Shown: positions 10,201 to 18,953, numbered from the stretch's first letter. The stretch: 49,949 nucleotides of DNA from Pseudomonas mosselii (GCF_005796105.1 NZ_VAUO01000019.1:1-49949), one strand, 5' to 3'. The notes: generated by a model not told the origin, from the letters alone. Numbers and translations are program-made.

Positions 10201-11358
10201 TAGTGGTCGTGCAGGGGCGATCCTCCAATCGGAGCCCTTGGAGCGCCCTTCGAGGAAAGGGAAACGATTCGGATCGAATAGCGAACCACCCAGTGCCGGA
10301 AGGCGCAGCATTTCATGCTCAATGCCGCTATGCACTGCGCGAAATGTTGCTAATAACCGTGTCCAGGCATCGTTGCGCCGCTCCAGCACCTCCTCGGTTT
10401 CCTGGCGCAGCTGCATACGTAGAGTGGAAATGGCGTAGTTGCTTTCGTACGCCTCCTCCCCCATCAGCAAGAGCCCCCGTTCCTCCGCCGACAGCAGGAA
10501 CACCAGACGCATCATGATGGTCAGACCCGCTTCGTAGAGCTCGGTCGGCTCGACACCTTGCAGCAATGCCCCTGATCGTTCACGGTCTTCCTTACCCAGT
10601 GCCTGGATCAACACCTCGACCGCCCGACGAACCTGTTCACCCAAGGCATCGGTTACTTCTTCCTGATGCTGGAGAGACTCGTCCAGCATTGAGGGCAAGG
10701 TCTCATCGTCAGGGCCGAAGAAGCGCCGAATACCCAATAGGGTGAGGAAGGCCTGCAGCGTCAGCCGCTCCTGCCCCCAGAGGCGTGCATACCAACTGGC
10801 GAAGGTCGATACAGCGCCAACCGGAGCATCAACCAGCATCCAGCGCTCGCCATCGGTGACCAAACCAAGACGACAGCCGCTGGCCCGGCAGAGCCGCTCC
10901 ATGCGCTCCGCTGGACTTGCGGACCAGCCATCCAATTTCAGCGCTGCCTGGAGGTCCGTGCCCGCAGAATAAATTTGCACGAGCAGTTGGCTTTTGCCGC
11001 CCGAGACCAACACATAGTCAGGCGCCAAGGTGACACCGTGTTCCGGCAGAGTAACGCGTTGCTCTGAAGGAATGCGCTCACCTCGCAGTAGGAGCTCACT
11101 GCTATCGGATTCGTCGTACTCCAGGCCGCGGGCGAGTACCTCGTGGATCCAGGCGCGATGCAGTTCGGTGAACCTGGGGTCGACGTTGTCACGAGCCTCG
11201 CACCACTCGTCATAAGCCTGCCGCAGGTACTGTCGAATTCGCGGTTCGACAGCAGGTAGACCAGTGGAGAAGATCCGTTTCAATACCGGCGTGGCGAGGA
11301 AAGGACCGGAGACCTCAATCAGCGACAACCATTCATCGTGAATATTGAGGGCGTTCAT
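7282..11358 (-). CDS. drmMI: DrmMI, class 1 DISARM adenine DNA methyltransferase
   Basis: This 1358-residue N6-adenine methyltransferase of the large PglX/Eco57I-like type is predicted to mark host DNA so that DISARM spares it. SAM-binding motif I is DPAMGSGAFLV near residue 600 and the catalytic motif IV is NPPFLGN near 871, in the expected order. A long N-terminal region (1-500) and a C-terminal region with target-recognition character flank the catalytic core. The methylase defines the class: an adenine enzyme plus drmD makes class 1, while class 2 uses a cytosine enzyme. The ATG at 11358 overlaps the drmD stop by 4 bp, and the stop overlaps the next small gene by 4 bp. The stretch 7.6-8.7 kb, within the C-terminal part, looks somewhat AT-richer than its neighbours, which is common for specificity regions. 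Confidence 0.93.
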   Translation of the reverse strand: MNALNIHDEWLSLIEVSGPFLATPVLKRIFSTGLPAVEPRIRQYLRQAYDEWCEARDNVDPRFTELHRAWIHEVLARGLEYDESDSSELLLRGERIPSEQRVTLPEHGVTLAPDYVLVSGGKSQLLVQIYSAGTDLQAALKLDGWSASPAERMERLCRASGCRLGLVTDGERWMLVDAPVGAVSTFASWYARLWGQERLTLQAFLTLLGIRRFFGPDDETLPSMLDESLQHQEEVTDALGEQVRRAVEVLIQALGKEDRERSGALLQGVEPTELYEAGLTIMMRLVFLLSAEERGLLLMGEEAYESNYAISTLRMQLRQETEEVLERRNDAWTRLLATFRAVHSGIEHEMLRLPALGGSLFDPNRFPFLEGRSKGSDWRIAPARPLPIDNRTVLLLLEAIQQYEGRTLSYRALDVEQIGYVYEGLLERTVGRTEQVTVELAGGKGAKKTLYALEELEALHQRGCKVLVEALSGADAIKRGVGAICKDLERSVDAVQANRLLTACAGDEGLRDRALPFLNLLRTDPWGYPLIYPEGAFIVTTGSDRRETGTHYTPKSLTETIVDETLTPIVYTGPSEGAPREQWVLKPPSELLGLKICDPAMGSGAFLVQVCRWLADRLIEAWSKVEGSGKTVSVDGEIVDAPNAKEPLPLDTETRTVIARRLIAERCLYGVDLNPLAVELAKLSIWLVTMAKNRPFGFLDHNLRCGDSLLGIHRLEQLTELSMTPGGKGQQRLFGKNIEKAVQAAIELRQRLREMPIRDIHDVEAMERLDADARRKLEVAENIANAFIGEVLASDGSVSALASGLASLAVQAGEAVEGDIESTQSIATRAGITLASGLSIGVAARRPFHWPLEFPEVFMIGRPGFDAFVGNPPFLGNRLWKSSMGEKLQWQCQMILGTSPGKIDLSIVFHRRVVELLCLNGCYGLLATSNIAEGSAVAVGLGAIVQSGDIYFSRKGMPWPGTASVVVAVVCFFKGRWAASCDSEGHACKRIGARLEPEATDVWIPKELPDPLFSFEGVNNSKGMAFVLRADSPWFERLKNEQNSLLRPYITGDDITSYALRITDRWALDIADKRLEEIAENWPIAFEFLIQEVQSTRTPEALKSYKGLYDRWWQFWNHRAGLMRRLREKERFIGFAKATKYPFCIMAPSAWLYTNQVLLIEENRVDLYAICLSSFFRNWLYGFSVRSLGADTNTLRLSIREAVSTFALPNEMVSIFGRDHATRFQDVLVAWSDQNQSGLTDALNAVNTPSCNDPAICELRQIMAAIDAEVAQAYGWDDLDISYDFQEFSGGSARDSWRWALSEDLTTELMHRLTELNRHRFNELSQPPANALSPAKRGRRSKAASSVRQDDLFAGDNV

Positions 11359-14300
11359 ACGCAGCCTCCCTGGGCTAGAGATGCAGGTACGATGAAAATG
11401 ACGGCTACCGGGAAGGTGCGATCCTGCGGTTCAGCATAGCGTGCTTCGATGGCCCCGGCCTCCTCTTCCCGCTCCGCGGGAATGCGCGTGAGGCGTGCTT
11501 GCAGGGCGGAATTGTCGCGTCGAACCTGGGTGCGCTCGTCTTCACTGAACAAAGAAAACTGCCCAGGCAACTCGTCCTTGCCCAGCTCCCTGCGAATAGC
11601 GCTATCCAGCTCATCCAGTACAGCGAGAATGTCTTCCTTTTCTTTGTTCTTACGGGTTTCCAGGGTGTTGCCCAAATACTCAAGGCGATTGCGTGAGCGT
11701 GCTCCGAGGGATTGCTGGATGGCCTCTTCCGCTGTGGCAAAGCGAGAGCGCAACATGGCGAAGACCGAGTCATCAAGCCGACACGGCTGCGCGTCGTCCA
11801 ACCAGGACTGTACGCGGGCGACGCCTTCTTCGCGCTTGAAGCCCTGTTCGCGCAGATACCCCCCAGCTAATGTCAGTTCCTCATGTAGACGATGGTGATT
11901 ACCGCCAGTAATCACCAAGCGCGACACAACCACGACCGCTGGGACCTCGATACGATCGTCAGGCAACGTTCGCACCGTCACTCGATGCAAACGCTTGTTG
12001 TCTTCCTGCGCCCAAACTTCGGCACGCAGCAAACGTAAACACATCTGCACCAAGCGATGATTGAGATGGATGAGCACCAGGTCGTCTCGACCATTAGCGA
12101 CTTCATGATCGAATGTCACCGGGCGGATCTTGCCGGTGAATGGATGCTCCAGCCCTTCGCGGCAACGCTCCCAGCCCCCCCCCAGAGGCGGCAGCTCGAA
12201 GACTTTACCCGGCGCGATCCCCGCCAATGTCAGCGGTTTGAGTGCCGGTTTCTCGGCCAACGCCAAGCCGGTTTCAACCGCCGTCAGGATGTGCTCGGGA
12301 GAGAGATGGAAGTCCTCGCGAGTCTCGACCAACTTCTCATGTAGCTTTGCTATTCGATTGGAGAGGTCTTTTTCAGTTCTGACGAATCGGCGGGCCTGAG
12401 CGATCTTCGCGTCCGCCAATTGGGTATCCAGATCACGCAACGCTCCCTCGATAAGCCCAGACATCTGCGGTGCGATCACTGGGTTCACGCTGCCCATATC
12501 GGCACGCATGGAGTCGAGCTTACGCAAGGCACGCAGAATATCGTTCTGGTGGCCGCCGACAGAATCCTGGTCTTGACAAGCATCGACCGGATGCCAAATC
12601 ACCACCTCTCTCTCACGCTGGCCATGGCGGTCGATACGACCGTTGCGCTGCTCCATGACGTTGGGGTTGTACGGGATCTCCAGGTGAATGAGGTAGTTAC
12701 AGTGGTTCTGCAGGTCGATACCTTCGGAAGCGGCGTCGGTGGCCAGCAGGATGCGCACAGGGGAAATGTCTGGAGCGGCCTGGAATGCCGCCTTCACTTG
12801 TTCTCGATCATCGTGATCCATGCCGCCGTGCAAGATCATCAGGCGATCGCCACCCAAATCATGAGTCGCCAGAATCTGATGCAGCCAGTCGAGCGTGGTG
12901 CGGTACTCGGTGAAGAGAATCACTCGTTTACCATTCCAGGAACCATCGGTCTTCAGATGCCGATCGATCCAATCAAGCAGCGCTTTGACCTTGGAGTCGG
13001 TTTGATTCATCGCCTGCTGAGCCCAGTGCCTGAGCTCATCAAGCAAGACACGCTCCTCTACGCTCAATGGGCGTGAGTGGCGCGTGGCTTCCTCGACGGC
13101 CTCTTGCTGCGCGACCTCAACGTCTGCGTCATTAGCGTAATCTTCTTCGGCGCGTTGGATAGCCTTGAGCAAGATTCGCTCGGACAAATCCGTCCGTCCC
13201 TTGCTAGCTCCGCCACTTTCCAAGGTCGCGACATGTTTTTCCAGGGTCGACGCGAAGGCAGCCGGCGACGAGAACAAGCGCTTGCGTAGCAGCTGGTTGA
13301 CGAAGGATGCGCCGGTTACGCCGCCCAACGCCTCATCTGCTACTTCCCTACTGGCACAGAACTCTTGCAGCTTGCGATGAATCTCTCTCTCTTTGGCGGT
13401 GTAGTCGACGGGCAATGCTTCGAGCTTGCGCTGCGCGTAGATCAGGTTCCCGTCCTTATCGACGATCTCGCTCTTGAGGCGGCGAATCATCACCTGAGAT
13501 AGCTGCTTCGGTTCAGGCATGATGTTGCGGGCGAAGCGCTGATCATCTAGCAGCTCCAACAGCGAAGTGAAGGATTCGGTGTAGCCGTTATGCGGCGTCG
13601 CAGTCAGGAATAGATGGTGCTGAAAATGCGGGGCGATGGTACGAATGAAACGAGTACGCTGACTTTCGATAGCGTATTGAGCGCTCGCTGACGGCGCGAC
13701 GTTGTGTGCTTCGTCGACGACCAGCATGTCGAACTTGCGTGGATAGCTGACATGCGCTGGCAGGATATCGCGGAATGCACGCAAACCATCGCCAGCCTTG
13801 GCCCAATCCATCGACGTGATCAGACGCGGGAACGAGGTCCATGGATTGGCATGTATTCCGCGCTCGCGTCGCATCCCCTTGATGTAAGTGCTGTCGACAA
13901 CCCGAAACTCCAAACCGAATTTTTCCATCATCTCGACACGCCACTTTTCTAGCAGTGACGCGGGGCAAACGATCAGCACAGTTCGAGCGCGATGACGCAG
14001 TAGCATTTCCTGAATGACCAAGCCAGCTTCGATGGTCTTGCCCAGACCTACGTCGTCGGCGATCAGCAGATTGACACGCGCCATATCGATTGCACGGACC
14101 AGAGGATCCAGCTGGAAGTCTTGCAGGCTCACACCGCTGCGATACGGAGCCTGGAGGAAGCCGCGATCCGCATTGGTTGCAGCCCCCCAACGCACGGCAT
14201 CGAGAAAAGCTTCCAGCGTATCGGAGTCGTCCTGTCCGGTGATGTCTGGCAAGCCAGCGCGTTCGATGACATGTGCGCCCGGCTCGATTTCCCAGATCAC

Positions 14301-14480
14301 CAGAAGCTCTTCGCCGAGGGCATCCTCATCGATGGAAGCCAGCGTGACGGCGTGCTGCTGTACGCTGCCCAACTTGGACGCATCCACTTCAGCCACCACC
14401 CATTGCCGACGTCTAACCTCGACGAGCTGGCCTGGTTCCGGGATATTGCGGTAGCTGCTATCTTCCGCAGTTACAGTCAT
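11355..14480 (-). CDS. drmD: DrmD, SNF2-family helicase of class 1 DISARM
   Basis: This SNF2/RapA-like ATPase of 1041 residues is the class-1-specific DISARM helicase. Motifs run in order: DDVGLGKTIEAGL near 145 (box I), DEAHN near 256 (box II), TATPHNG near 294 (box III), and in the second lobe ILHGGMDHDDRE, ATDAASEGIDLQ and NGRIDRHGQ near 616. The C-terminal about 350 residues contain predicted coiled coil (TRKNKEKEDILAVLDELD). ATG at 14480 is chosen because GGGAG sits about 7 bases upstream; the frame stays open to 14555 but without a better ribosome site. It is the first gene of the operon, so the DISARM promoter should lie just upstream of 14480. Length and motif order are normal. Confidence 0.93.
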   Translation of the reverse strand: MTVTAEDSSYRNIPEPGQLVEVRRRQWVVAEVDASKLGSVQQHAVTLASIDEDALGEELLVIWEIEPGAHVIERAGLPDITGQDDSDTLEAFLDAVRWGAATNADRGFLQAPYRSGVSLQDFQLDPLVRAIDMARVNLLIADDVGLGKTIEAGLVIQEMLLRHRARTVLIVCPASLLEKWRVEMMEKFGLEFRVVDSTYIKGMRRERGIHANPWTSFPRLITSMDWAKAGDGLRAFRDILPAHVSYPRKFDMLVVDEAHNVAPSASAQYAIESQRTRFIRTIAPHFQHHLFLTATPHNGYTESFTSLLELLDDQRFARNIMPEPKQLSQVMIRRLKSEIVDKDGNLIYAQRKLEALPVDYTAKEREIHRKLQEFCASREVADEALGGVTGASFVNQLLRKRLFSSPAAFASTLEKHVATLESGGASKGRTDLSERILLKAIQRAEEDYANDADVEVAQQEAVEEATRHSRPLSVEERVLLDELRHWAQQAMNQTDSKVKALLDWIDRHLKTDGSWNGKRVILFTEYRTTLDWLHQILATHDLGGDRLMILHGGMDHDDREQVKAAFQAAPDISPVRILLATDAASEGIDLQNHCNYLIHLEIPYNPNVMEQRNGRIDRHGQREREVVIWHPVDACQDQDSVGGHQNDILRALRKLDSMRADMGSVNPVIAPQMSGLIEGALRDLDTQLADAKIAQARRFVRTEKDLSNRIAKLHEKLVETREDFHLSPEHILTAVETGLALAEKPALKPLTLAGIAPGKVFELPPLGGGWERCREGLEHPFTGKIRPVTFDHEVANGRDDLVLIHLNHRLVQMCLRLLRAEVWAQEDNKRLHRVTVRTLPDDRIEVPAVVVVSRLVITGGNHHRLHEELTLAGGYLREQGFKREEGVARVQSWLDDAQPCRLDDSVFAMLRSRFATAEEAIQQSLGARSRNRLEYLGNTLETRKNKEKEDILAVLDELDSAIRRELGKDELPGQFSLFSEDERTQVRRDNSALQARLTRIPAEREEEAGAIEARYAEPQDRTFPVAVIFIVPASLAQGGCV

Positions 14481-15451
14481 TCTTAACTCCCTAGCACCGT
14501 AACCACCTAACTGATGACTACGGATGAGCAAAAGCTTATACGCGGCGCGCTCCAAGAGCGCGCAGGACTAAATACAGTTGGGCATAGGTGCGGAGTCGAG
14601 GTCTGAAACGGCAGCGTTCGTGCTAGTAGAAACGCTGTAGATCGACCATCCCTGGAATACCACGGCCTGCCATAATGCGATGTTAGTCACCTTATCCATT
14701 GGCTGAGGATGGGTAAAGCCACATCCACAGCTTTTTGCCAGCATGGTCGACTTACCGGTGCATTCATGCCGAAGGAACAAGCAGCCAGAGGCTAGAACTC
14801 TTCCAGTAAGGCCCTCGACTCACATGCAGTGGTTGCCAATGCTTCAGATTCGAGCATTGCATCAACTCACGGGTTTTGAGGGCTTCACCTGGCGACAGTG
14901 CTTGCAGCAGATGCGCTGCTTGATCGCCCTCAGAGTTTTAAAAGCAATGTCTGGCACCGAGCAGCCATCATGAATTCTGCGAAAAATGCTTCACCTGGTT
15001 AGATCGGAATGCAAGATTATGGGGCCTCGTAGATAGCCCTTCCTCTCTCCTCCAGGCAGAGCAACTGGCTTCTAGGCAAGATCATGGAGGGCGGTGTTTG
15101 AAAATACAAAGCTTCGCAATGCTGGAGATTTCAAGAATAAATCTGTCGTCGAGTACGCCACCATCAGAGTCGAGCTGCTCCACAGGCTTGTGCCGTCGAA
15201 CCTGCAGGATGGCCACTATCGGAACGATGACATCGTGAAAGGCCTTTACGCGACGCCGACTGGACCGCTAGCAAACGACAGTGAGCTGGAAGCCAAGATG
15301 AACCACGCCAAGCCATGAGGGTACGAGCGCAAGATAAGATTCACCATGCCTTACTTGACTCGCTTCCGGAATATCGCCCCCACTGAGTCAATTCCAAAAA
15401 AATTCAGTCACACATCACCGCAATGACATCCCCACCATGGAGCCTCAAACC
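14481..15451. other. Gene-poor gap upstream of DISARM with possible gene remnants
   Basis: About 970 bp lie between the divergent drmD and the glycine-rich gene. There is no convincing full gene. On the plus strand around 14870-14960 a short block reading GFTWRQCLQQMRCLIALRVL resembles the helix-turn-helix tail of AraC-family regulators, but the rest of such a gene is missing. The gap must also hold the DISARM promoter, but I could not pick out a clear -35/-10 pair. Confidence 0.45.
15094..15318 (+). CDS. Weak small ORF, hypothetical
   Basis: A GTG-started frame of 74 codons encodes a charged soluble peptide with no recognised motif. There is a loose GGAGGG upstream at about 15084. It lies alone in a decayed region, so it may be a remnant or chance frame. 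It is listed because its codon use looks plausible and nothing else covers this stretch. Confidence 0.25.
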   Translation: MFENTKLRNAGDFKNKSVVEYATIRVELLHRLVPSNLQDGHYRNDDIVKGLYATPTGPLANDSELEAKMNHAKP

Positions 15452-15781
15452 ATGTCATTGCAGTGCCCTCACTGTCACTCCCCCAAAGTCGCTTCACTCC
15501 ACCATGCAATGAAGATCACCGCTGCGGTCGGTGCTGTAGGTGGTGCCGCTCGTGGCGCCAGTGCTGCCCTGGCCGGTGGCCAGGCCGGCGCAGCAATTGG
15601 TGCTGTTGCTGGCCCGTTGGGCATCACCCTCGGATCCGTATCGGGGGCAATCCTTGGTGGACTCATTGGCGGTGCCGGTGGCTGTGCGCTTGGTGCCCAG
15701 CTCGGTGAGAAGCTGGATCGTCACGTGCTGGCCAACAACCTGTGCCTGATCTGCGGACACCGCTTCAACCTGCCGGCCTGA
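15452..15781 (+). CDS. Glycine-zipper protein with split CxxC zinc ribbon
   Basis: This 109-residue protein has an N-terminal CPHCHS knuckle (residues 5-10), a central hydrophobic Gly/Ala-rich stretch (about 24-88) that reads like a glycine-zipper membrane hairpin, and a C-terminal CLICGH knuckle. The two CxxC pairs could together form one zinc ribbon. ATG at 15452 is preferred over the in-frame ATG at 15437 because GGAG lies 9 bases before it. Such proteins recur beside DUF932 and YqaJ genes on Pseudomonas islands, but no function is established. A hairpin follows at 15826-15845. A decayed second copy lies at 26088-26295. Confidence 0.75.
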   Translation: MSLQCPHCHSPKVASLHHAMKITAAVGAVGGAARGASAALAGGQAGAAIGAVAGPLGITLGSVSGAILGGLIGGAGGCALGAQLGEKLDRHVLANNLCLICGHRFNLPA

Positions 15782-15825
15782 TCCGACTTCCCCGCCTCCA
15801 TTTCACAGTACTCCCGGTTGGTGCT

Positions 15826-15845
15826 GCGCTGCCGCGCAGCGCTTT
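15826..15845 (+). terminator. Short GC hairpin followed by TTT
   Basis: GCGCTGC, loop CGC, GCAGCGC is followed by TTTAT. It lies between the glycine-zipper gene and the DUF932 gene. The U-run is short, so it may act as a weak terminator or as a transcript-stabilising hairpin. Confidence 0.45.
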
Positions 15846-15875
15846 ATGCCGGCTATTGCTCAAAGGAAACTCACA

Positions 15876-16844
15876 ATGGCTCATCAAATCGAACAAATGA
15901 CCTATGTCGGCCAAACTCCTTGGCACGGCCTGGGCAACAATCTACCGCGCAAGCAACCCATCGAGATCTGGCAGCGTGAAGCTGGCATGGATTGGCAAAT
16001 TCTCGAAAGCCCGGTGCACTTCAAGTCAGACACAGCTGGCCACCTGGGCGCTATTCATTCCTTCCCCGAGCAGAAGGTGCTCTTCCGCTCGGACACCAAA
16101 GCACCGCTGTCGGTGGTTTCCCAGCGCTACCACACCGTGCAGCCGCGAGAGGTGCTGGAGTTCTACCGCGACCTCACCGAGGTCTCTGGCTACGAGCTGG
16201 AAACCGCTGGCGTGCTCAAGGGCGGTCGCAAGTTCTGGGCGCTGGCGCGTACCGGCCAAGGTGCTGCGCTCAAGGGTAACGATCAGGTCAACAGCTACCT
16301 ACTGCTGGCCACGTCCTGCGACGGAACCCTGGCCACCACTGCAACGCCAACCACGGTGCGCGTGGTGTGCAACAACACCCTGACGGTTGCACTGGACGGC
16401 ACCAGCCGAGCGATCAAGGTGCCCCACAACACGCGCTTCGATCCCAAGATGGTGAAGAAACAGCTCGGCATCGCCGTCTCGCAATGGGACGACTTCATGT
16501 ATCGCATGCGTGCGTTGGCCGAACGCAAGGTGCAGTGGCATGAGGCCCTGGGCTTCTTCATGAACGTGTTGTGCGGGACCTCGCCGACCGGCGCCCTGCC
16601 GGAAGCGCTGCCGAACGAACGAGCGCTGCGCAAGGTGCAGGAGCTGTACGAAGGCCGAGGGCGTGGCTCGAACCTGGATTCAACTCGTGGTACCGCCTGG
16701 GGACTGCTCAATGCCGTGACCGAGTTCGTCGACCACGAGCGCCGGGCGCGCAGCACCGAATACCGCCTGGACTCGGCCTGGTTCGGCCGGGGCGCGCAGA
16801 TCAAGCAATGTGCCCTAGACACCGCCCTTCAATTGGTCGCCTGA
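15876..16844 (+). CDS. DUF932 family protein (plasmid/phage-type)
   Basis: This 322-residue protein carries the DUF932 signature: an N-terminal MTYVGQTPWHGLGNNLP block, then VSQRYHTVQPREVLEFYRDL near 82 and VRVVCNNTLTVAL near 165. Members are found on plasmids, phages and integrative elements, often next to recombination or exonuclease genes. Their biochemical role is not established. ATG at 15876 has AAGGAAA upstream; the frame is open from 15846 but that extension lies in the upstream hairpin. It is the first larger gene of a plus-strand set running to 19992 and is followed by a strong terminator-like hairpin, so expression relative to downstream genes may be graded. Confidence 0.85.
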   Translation: MAHQIEQMTYVGQTPWHGLGNNLPRKQPIEIWQREAGMDWQILESPVHFKSDTAGHLGAIHSFPEQKVLFRSDTKAPLSVVSQRYHTVQPREVLEFYRDLTEVSGYELETAGVLKGGRKFWALARTGQGAALKGNDQVNSYLLLATSCDGTLATTATPTTVRVVCNNTLTVALDGTSRAIKVPHNTRFDPKMVKKQLGIAVSQWDDFMYRMRALAERKVQWHEALGFFMNVLCGTSPTGALPEALPNERALRKVQELYEGRGRGSNLDSTRGTAWGLLNAVTEFVDHERRARSTEYRLDSAWFGRGAQIKQCALDTALQLVA

Positions 16845-16867
16845 CCTCTACCCTCCTCACCCCATAA

Positions 16868-16904
16868 CGCCCGATCAGCCTCGCCGCTGATCGGGCGTTT
16901 CTAT
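16868..16904 (+). terminator. Rho-independent terminator after the DUF932 gene
   Basis: A perfect 12-bp stem (CGCCCGATCAGC / GCTGATCGGGCG, loop 6) is followed by TTTCTATTT. It is the strongest of the hairpins that separate genes in this module and lies directly before the YqaJ-type gene. Confidence 0.75.
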
Positions 16905-16910
16905 TTCCAC

Positions 16911-17924
16911 ATGGTGAACACGATGAAAGCGACTCCGTTGAGCAGCACCGGCAAGACTCGCCCGGCGCTGCGCCTGATCAGTACCAAGGAACTGCCCCGC
17001 GAAGACTGGCTGGCTGTGCGCAAGCAAGGCATCGGCAGTTCTGACGCCTCGGCCGCAGTCGGCCTGAACCCCTACAAATCGCAACTGGAGCTGTGGCTGG
17101 AGAAAACCGGCCGCGACGCCAGGCTGCCGAAGGCCGACCCTCATGACGAGCAAAGCCCGATGTACTGGGGCAATGTGCTGGAACCCATAGTCGCCTGGCA
17201 CTATAGCAAGCGCACCAGCAACAAGGTGCGGCGTATCAACGCGGTGCTGCAGCATCCAAATCCCGAGTTGCCCTGGATGCTGGCCAATATCGACCGCGAG
17301 GTGATCGGTGCCGACGACGTACAGATCCTCGAATGCAAGACAGCCGGCATAAACGGGGCACGCCTCTGGAAAGAGGGCGTGCCAGAGTATGTACAGTTGC
17401 AGGTGATGCACCAGCTCGCCGTCACCGGCAAACAGGCGGCGGATGTGGCGGTGCTGCTTGGCGGCCAGACTCTGGAGATCCATCGGATCGAGCGGGACGA
17501 GCAGATGATCGCCCGCCTGATCGAGCTCGAACGGCATTTCTGGCAGTACGTGGAAACGGATACACCGCCACCCGCCGACGGCAGCGCCTCGGCCGAGCTC
17601 GCCCTGCGCTGCCTCTATCCCCAGGACAACGGCCAGACGCTAGACCTCAGCAGTAATGCTGGCCTGGCAGCAGTCTTCCTGGAGTTGAAGGCGGTACGCC
17701 AGTCGATTGCCGAGAAAGAGATTCGCGAAGCCGAACTCAAGCAGCGCCTGCAGCAGGCCATGGGCGCTGCCACTCGTGCGGCGTTCTCCAGCGGCAGCAT
17801 CACTTGGAAGAAAGCCAAGGACAGCATAACTCTCGATGTGGTGCGCCTACTCAAGGACAAGCCCTATCTCCAGGCGAAATACCCGCTGCTGAAACCCGGC
17901 TCACGCCGCTTCCTGATCAACTGA
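16911..17924 (+). CDS. YqaJ-family viral recombinase / phage-type exonuclease
   Basis: This is a 337-residue member of the YqaJ family, lambda-exonuclease-like PD-(D/E)XK nucleases that work with single-strand annealing proteins in phage- and plasmid-type recombination. The signature is complete: REDWLAVRKQGIGSSDASAAVGLNPY near residue 28 (GIGSSDA block), GNVLEPIVAWHY near 88, and the catalytic core ILECKTAG near 138 (E-x-K), followed by VPEYVQLQVMHQLAVTG. The C-terminal 100 residues are predicted helical. Two starts are possible, 16911 and 16923; neither has a strong ribosome site. No recombinase of the RecT/Bet type is visible nearby, so an annealing partner would have to be the next gene or lie elsewhere. 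Confidence 0.88.
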   Translation: MVNTMKATPLSSTGKTRPALRLISTKELPREDWLAVRKQGIGSSDASAAVGLNPYKSQLELWLEKTGRDARLPKADPHDEQSPMYWGNVLEPIVAWHYSKRTSNKVRRINAVLQHPNPELPWMLANIDREVIGADDVQILECKTAGINGARLWKEGVPEYVQLQVMHQLAVTGKQAADVAVLLGGQTLEIHRIERDEQMIARLIELERHFWQYVETDTPPPADGSASAELALRCLYPQDNGQTLDLSSNAGLAAVFLELKAVRQSIAEKEIREAELKQRLQQAMGAATRAAFSSGSITWKKAKDSITLDVVRLLKDKPYLQAKYPLLKPGSRRFLIN

Positions 17925-17945
17925 TTTCCCAACTCCCTCCCCTTG

Positions 17946-17985
17946 GCCAGCGCCCGCAGTTCGCACTGCTGGGCTGGCTTTTTCG
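17946..17985 (+). terminator. Imperfect hairpin with T-run after the YqaJ gene
   Basis: GCCAGCGCCCGCAGT pairs imperfectly with ACTGCTGGGCTGGC and is followed by TTTTTCG. It lies between the YqaJ-type gene and the next coding region, whose ribosome site (AGGAGA) comes just after. Confidence 0.55.
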
Positions 17986-18002
17986 TTTCCAGGAGAACCA
18001 CC

Positions 18003-18953
18003 ATGCTGAAAGGCCTCGCAATCACCCCGCCCGTGCTGGGGCGCATCTCCATCGGCAGGGTCGTCGAGAAGAACGGCAAGCGCCTACCGGAGAAAGACGA
18101 CCAGTTCACCATCACCTCGCAGGTACAGAACAAGGATGGCTGGCTGCTGCACCCGCTCAACGACGAGTTGCGCAAATCCCAGGAGGACAAGCTGCGCAGT
18201 ATTCCAGTTCGTCTGCTGTTCAACGCGCCTGAGCTGAACTTTCGTGCCGACTACACGCTGTTTGATCGGCAGTCCGGACGACCGCTGTGCGTGGGCAACG
18301 GCGAGACCTGCAAGCGCGTCACCCAAGACGGTATGCAATCCCTACCCTGTCCCTCGCCGGATGCCTGCCCATTGGCCAAAGGTAATGCCTGTAGGCCCTA
18401 CGGACGACTGAACGTGATCATTGGCGATGAGGATCCGCTAGGTAGCTTCATGTTTCGCACTACCGGCTTCAACAGCATCCGCACCCTCGCCGCCCGGCTG
18501 CATTACTTCCAGGCCATCTCCGGCAACCGCCTGGCATGCCTGCCGCTGGAATTGCGCCTACGGGGCAAGGCCACCCGCCAGAGCCATGGGACGCCAATCT
18601 TCTACGTCGACCTGACAGTACGCGGCGGCATGGACATGGCCGAGGCGCTGTTGGCCGCCAGTGAGCTCGATTCGCAGCGGCAAGCGACAGGCTTCGATCA
18701 AGACGCGCTGGATGAAGCGGCGCAGCGCGGCTTCGCCAATGGCGCGTTCGAGGACAGTGAGGAGGATACCCGCACCATCGTCGAGGAGTTCTACCCCGCA
18801 GAGGCAAGCCAATCCCCAACCGCCAACCCTCCCCAACGATCTGCGAAAAACAGCTTAGCCGAGAAGCTGGAGACGCAAGCCCAGCGCCACATCCCACCGA
18901 CTGATCACCGCCAAGGAGCCGGCCATGCGCCTGCACAAACTAAAAGCCAGTGA
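18003..18953 (+). CDS. Putative metal-binding / Gp3-like (recombination directionality-type) protein
   Basis: This 316-residue protein is usually annotated on Pseudomonas islands only as hydrolase or metal-binding. A conserved cysteine set (CKRV, then CPSPDACPLAKGNACRPYGRL at about 104-136) suggests a zinc site. The N-terminal GRISIGRV block and the later FRTTGFNSIRTLAARLHYF resemble the Gp3-like recombination directionality factor family of serine-integrase phages. I recall that similarity from the family pattern and could not test it. The C-terminal 80 residues are acidic and low in complexity. ATG at 18003 has AGGAGA 7-8 bases upstream. Its 3' end overlaps the next gene by 29 bp. Confidence 0.6.
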   Translation: MLKGLAITPPVLGRISIGRVVEKNGKRLPEKDDQFTITSQVQNKDGWLLHPLNDELRKSQEDKLRSIPVRLLFNAPELNFRADYTLFDRQSGRPLCVGNGETCKRVTQDGMQSLPCPSPDACPLAKGNACRPYGRLNVIIGDEDPLGSFMFRTTGFNSIRTLAARLHYFQAISGNRLACLPLELRLRGKATRQSHGTPIFYVDLTVRGGMDMAEALLAASELDSQRQATGFDQDALDEAAQRGFANGAFEDSEEDTRTIVEEFYPAEASQSPTANPPQRSAKNSLAEKLETQAQRHIPPTDHRQGAGHAPAQTKSQ

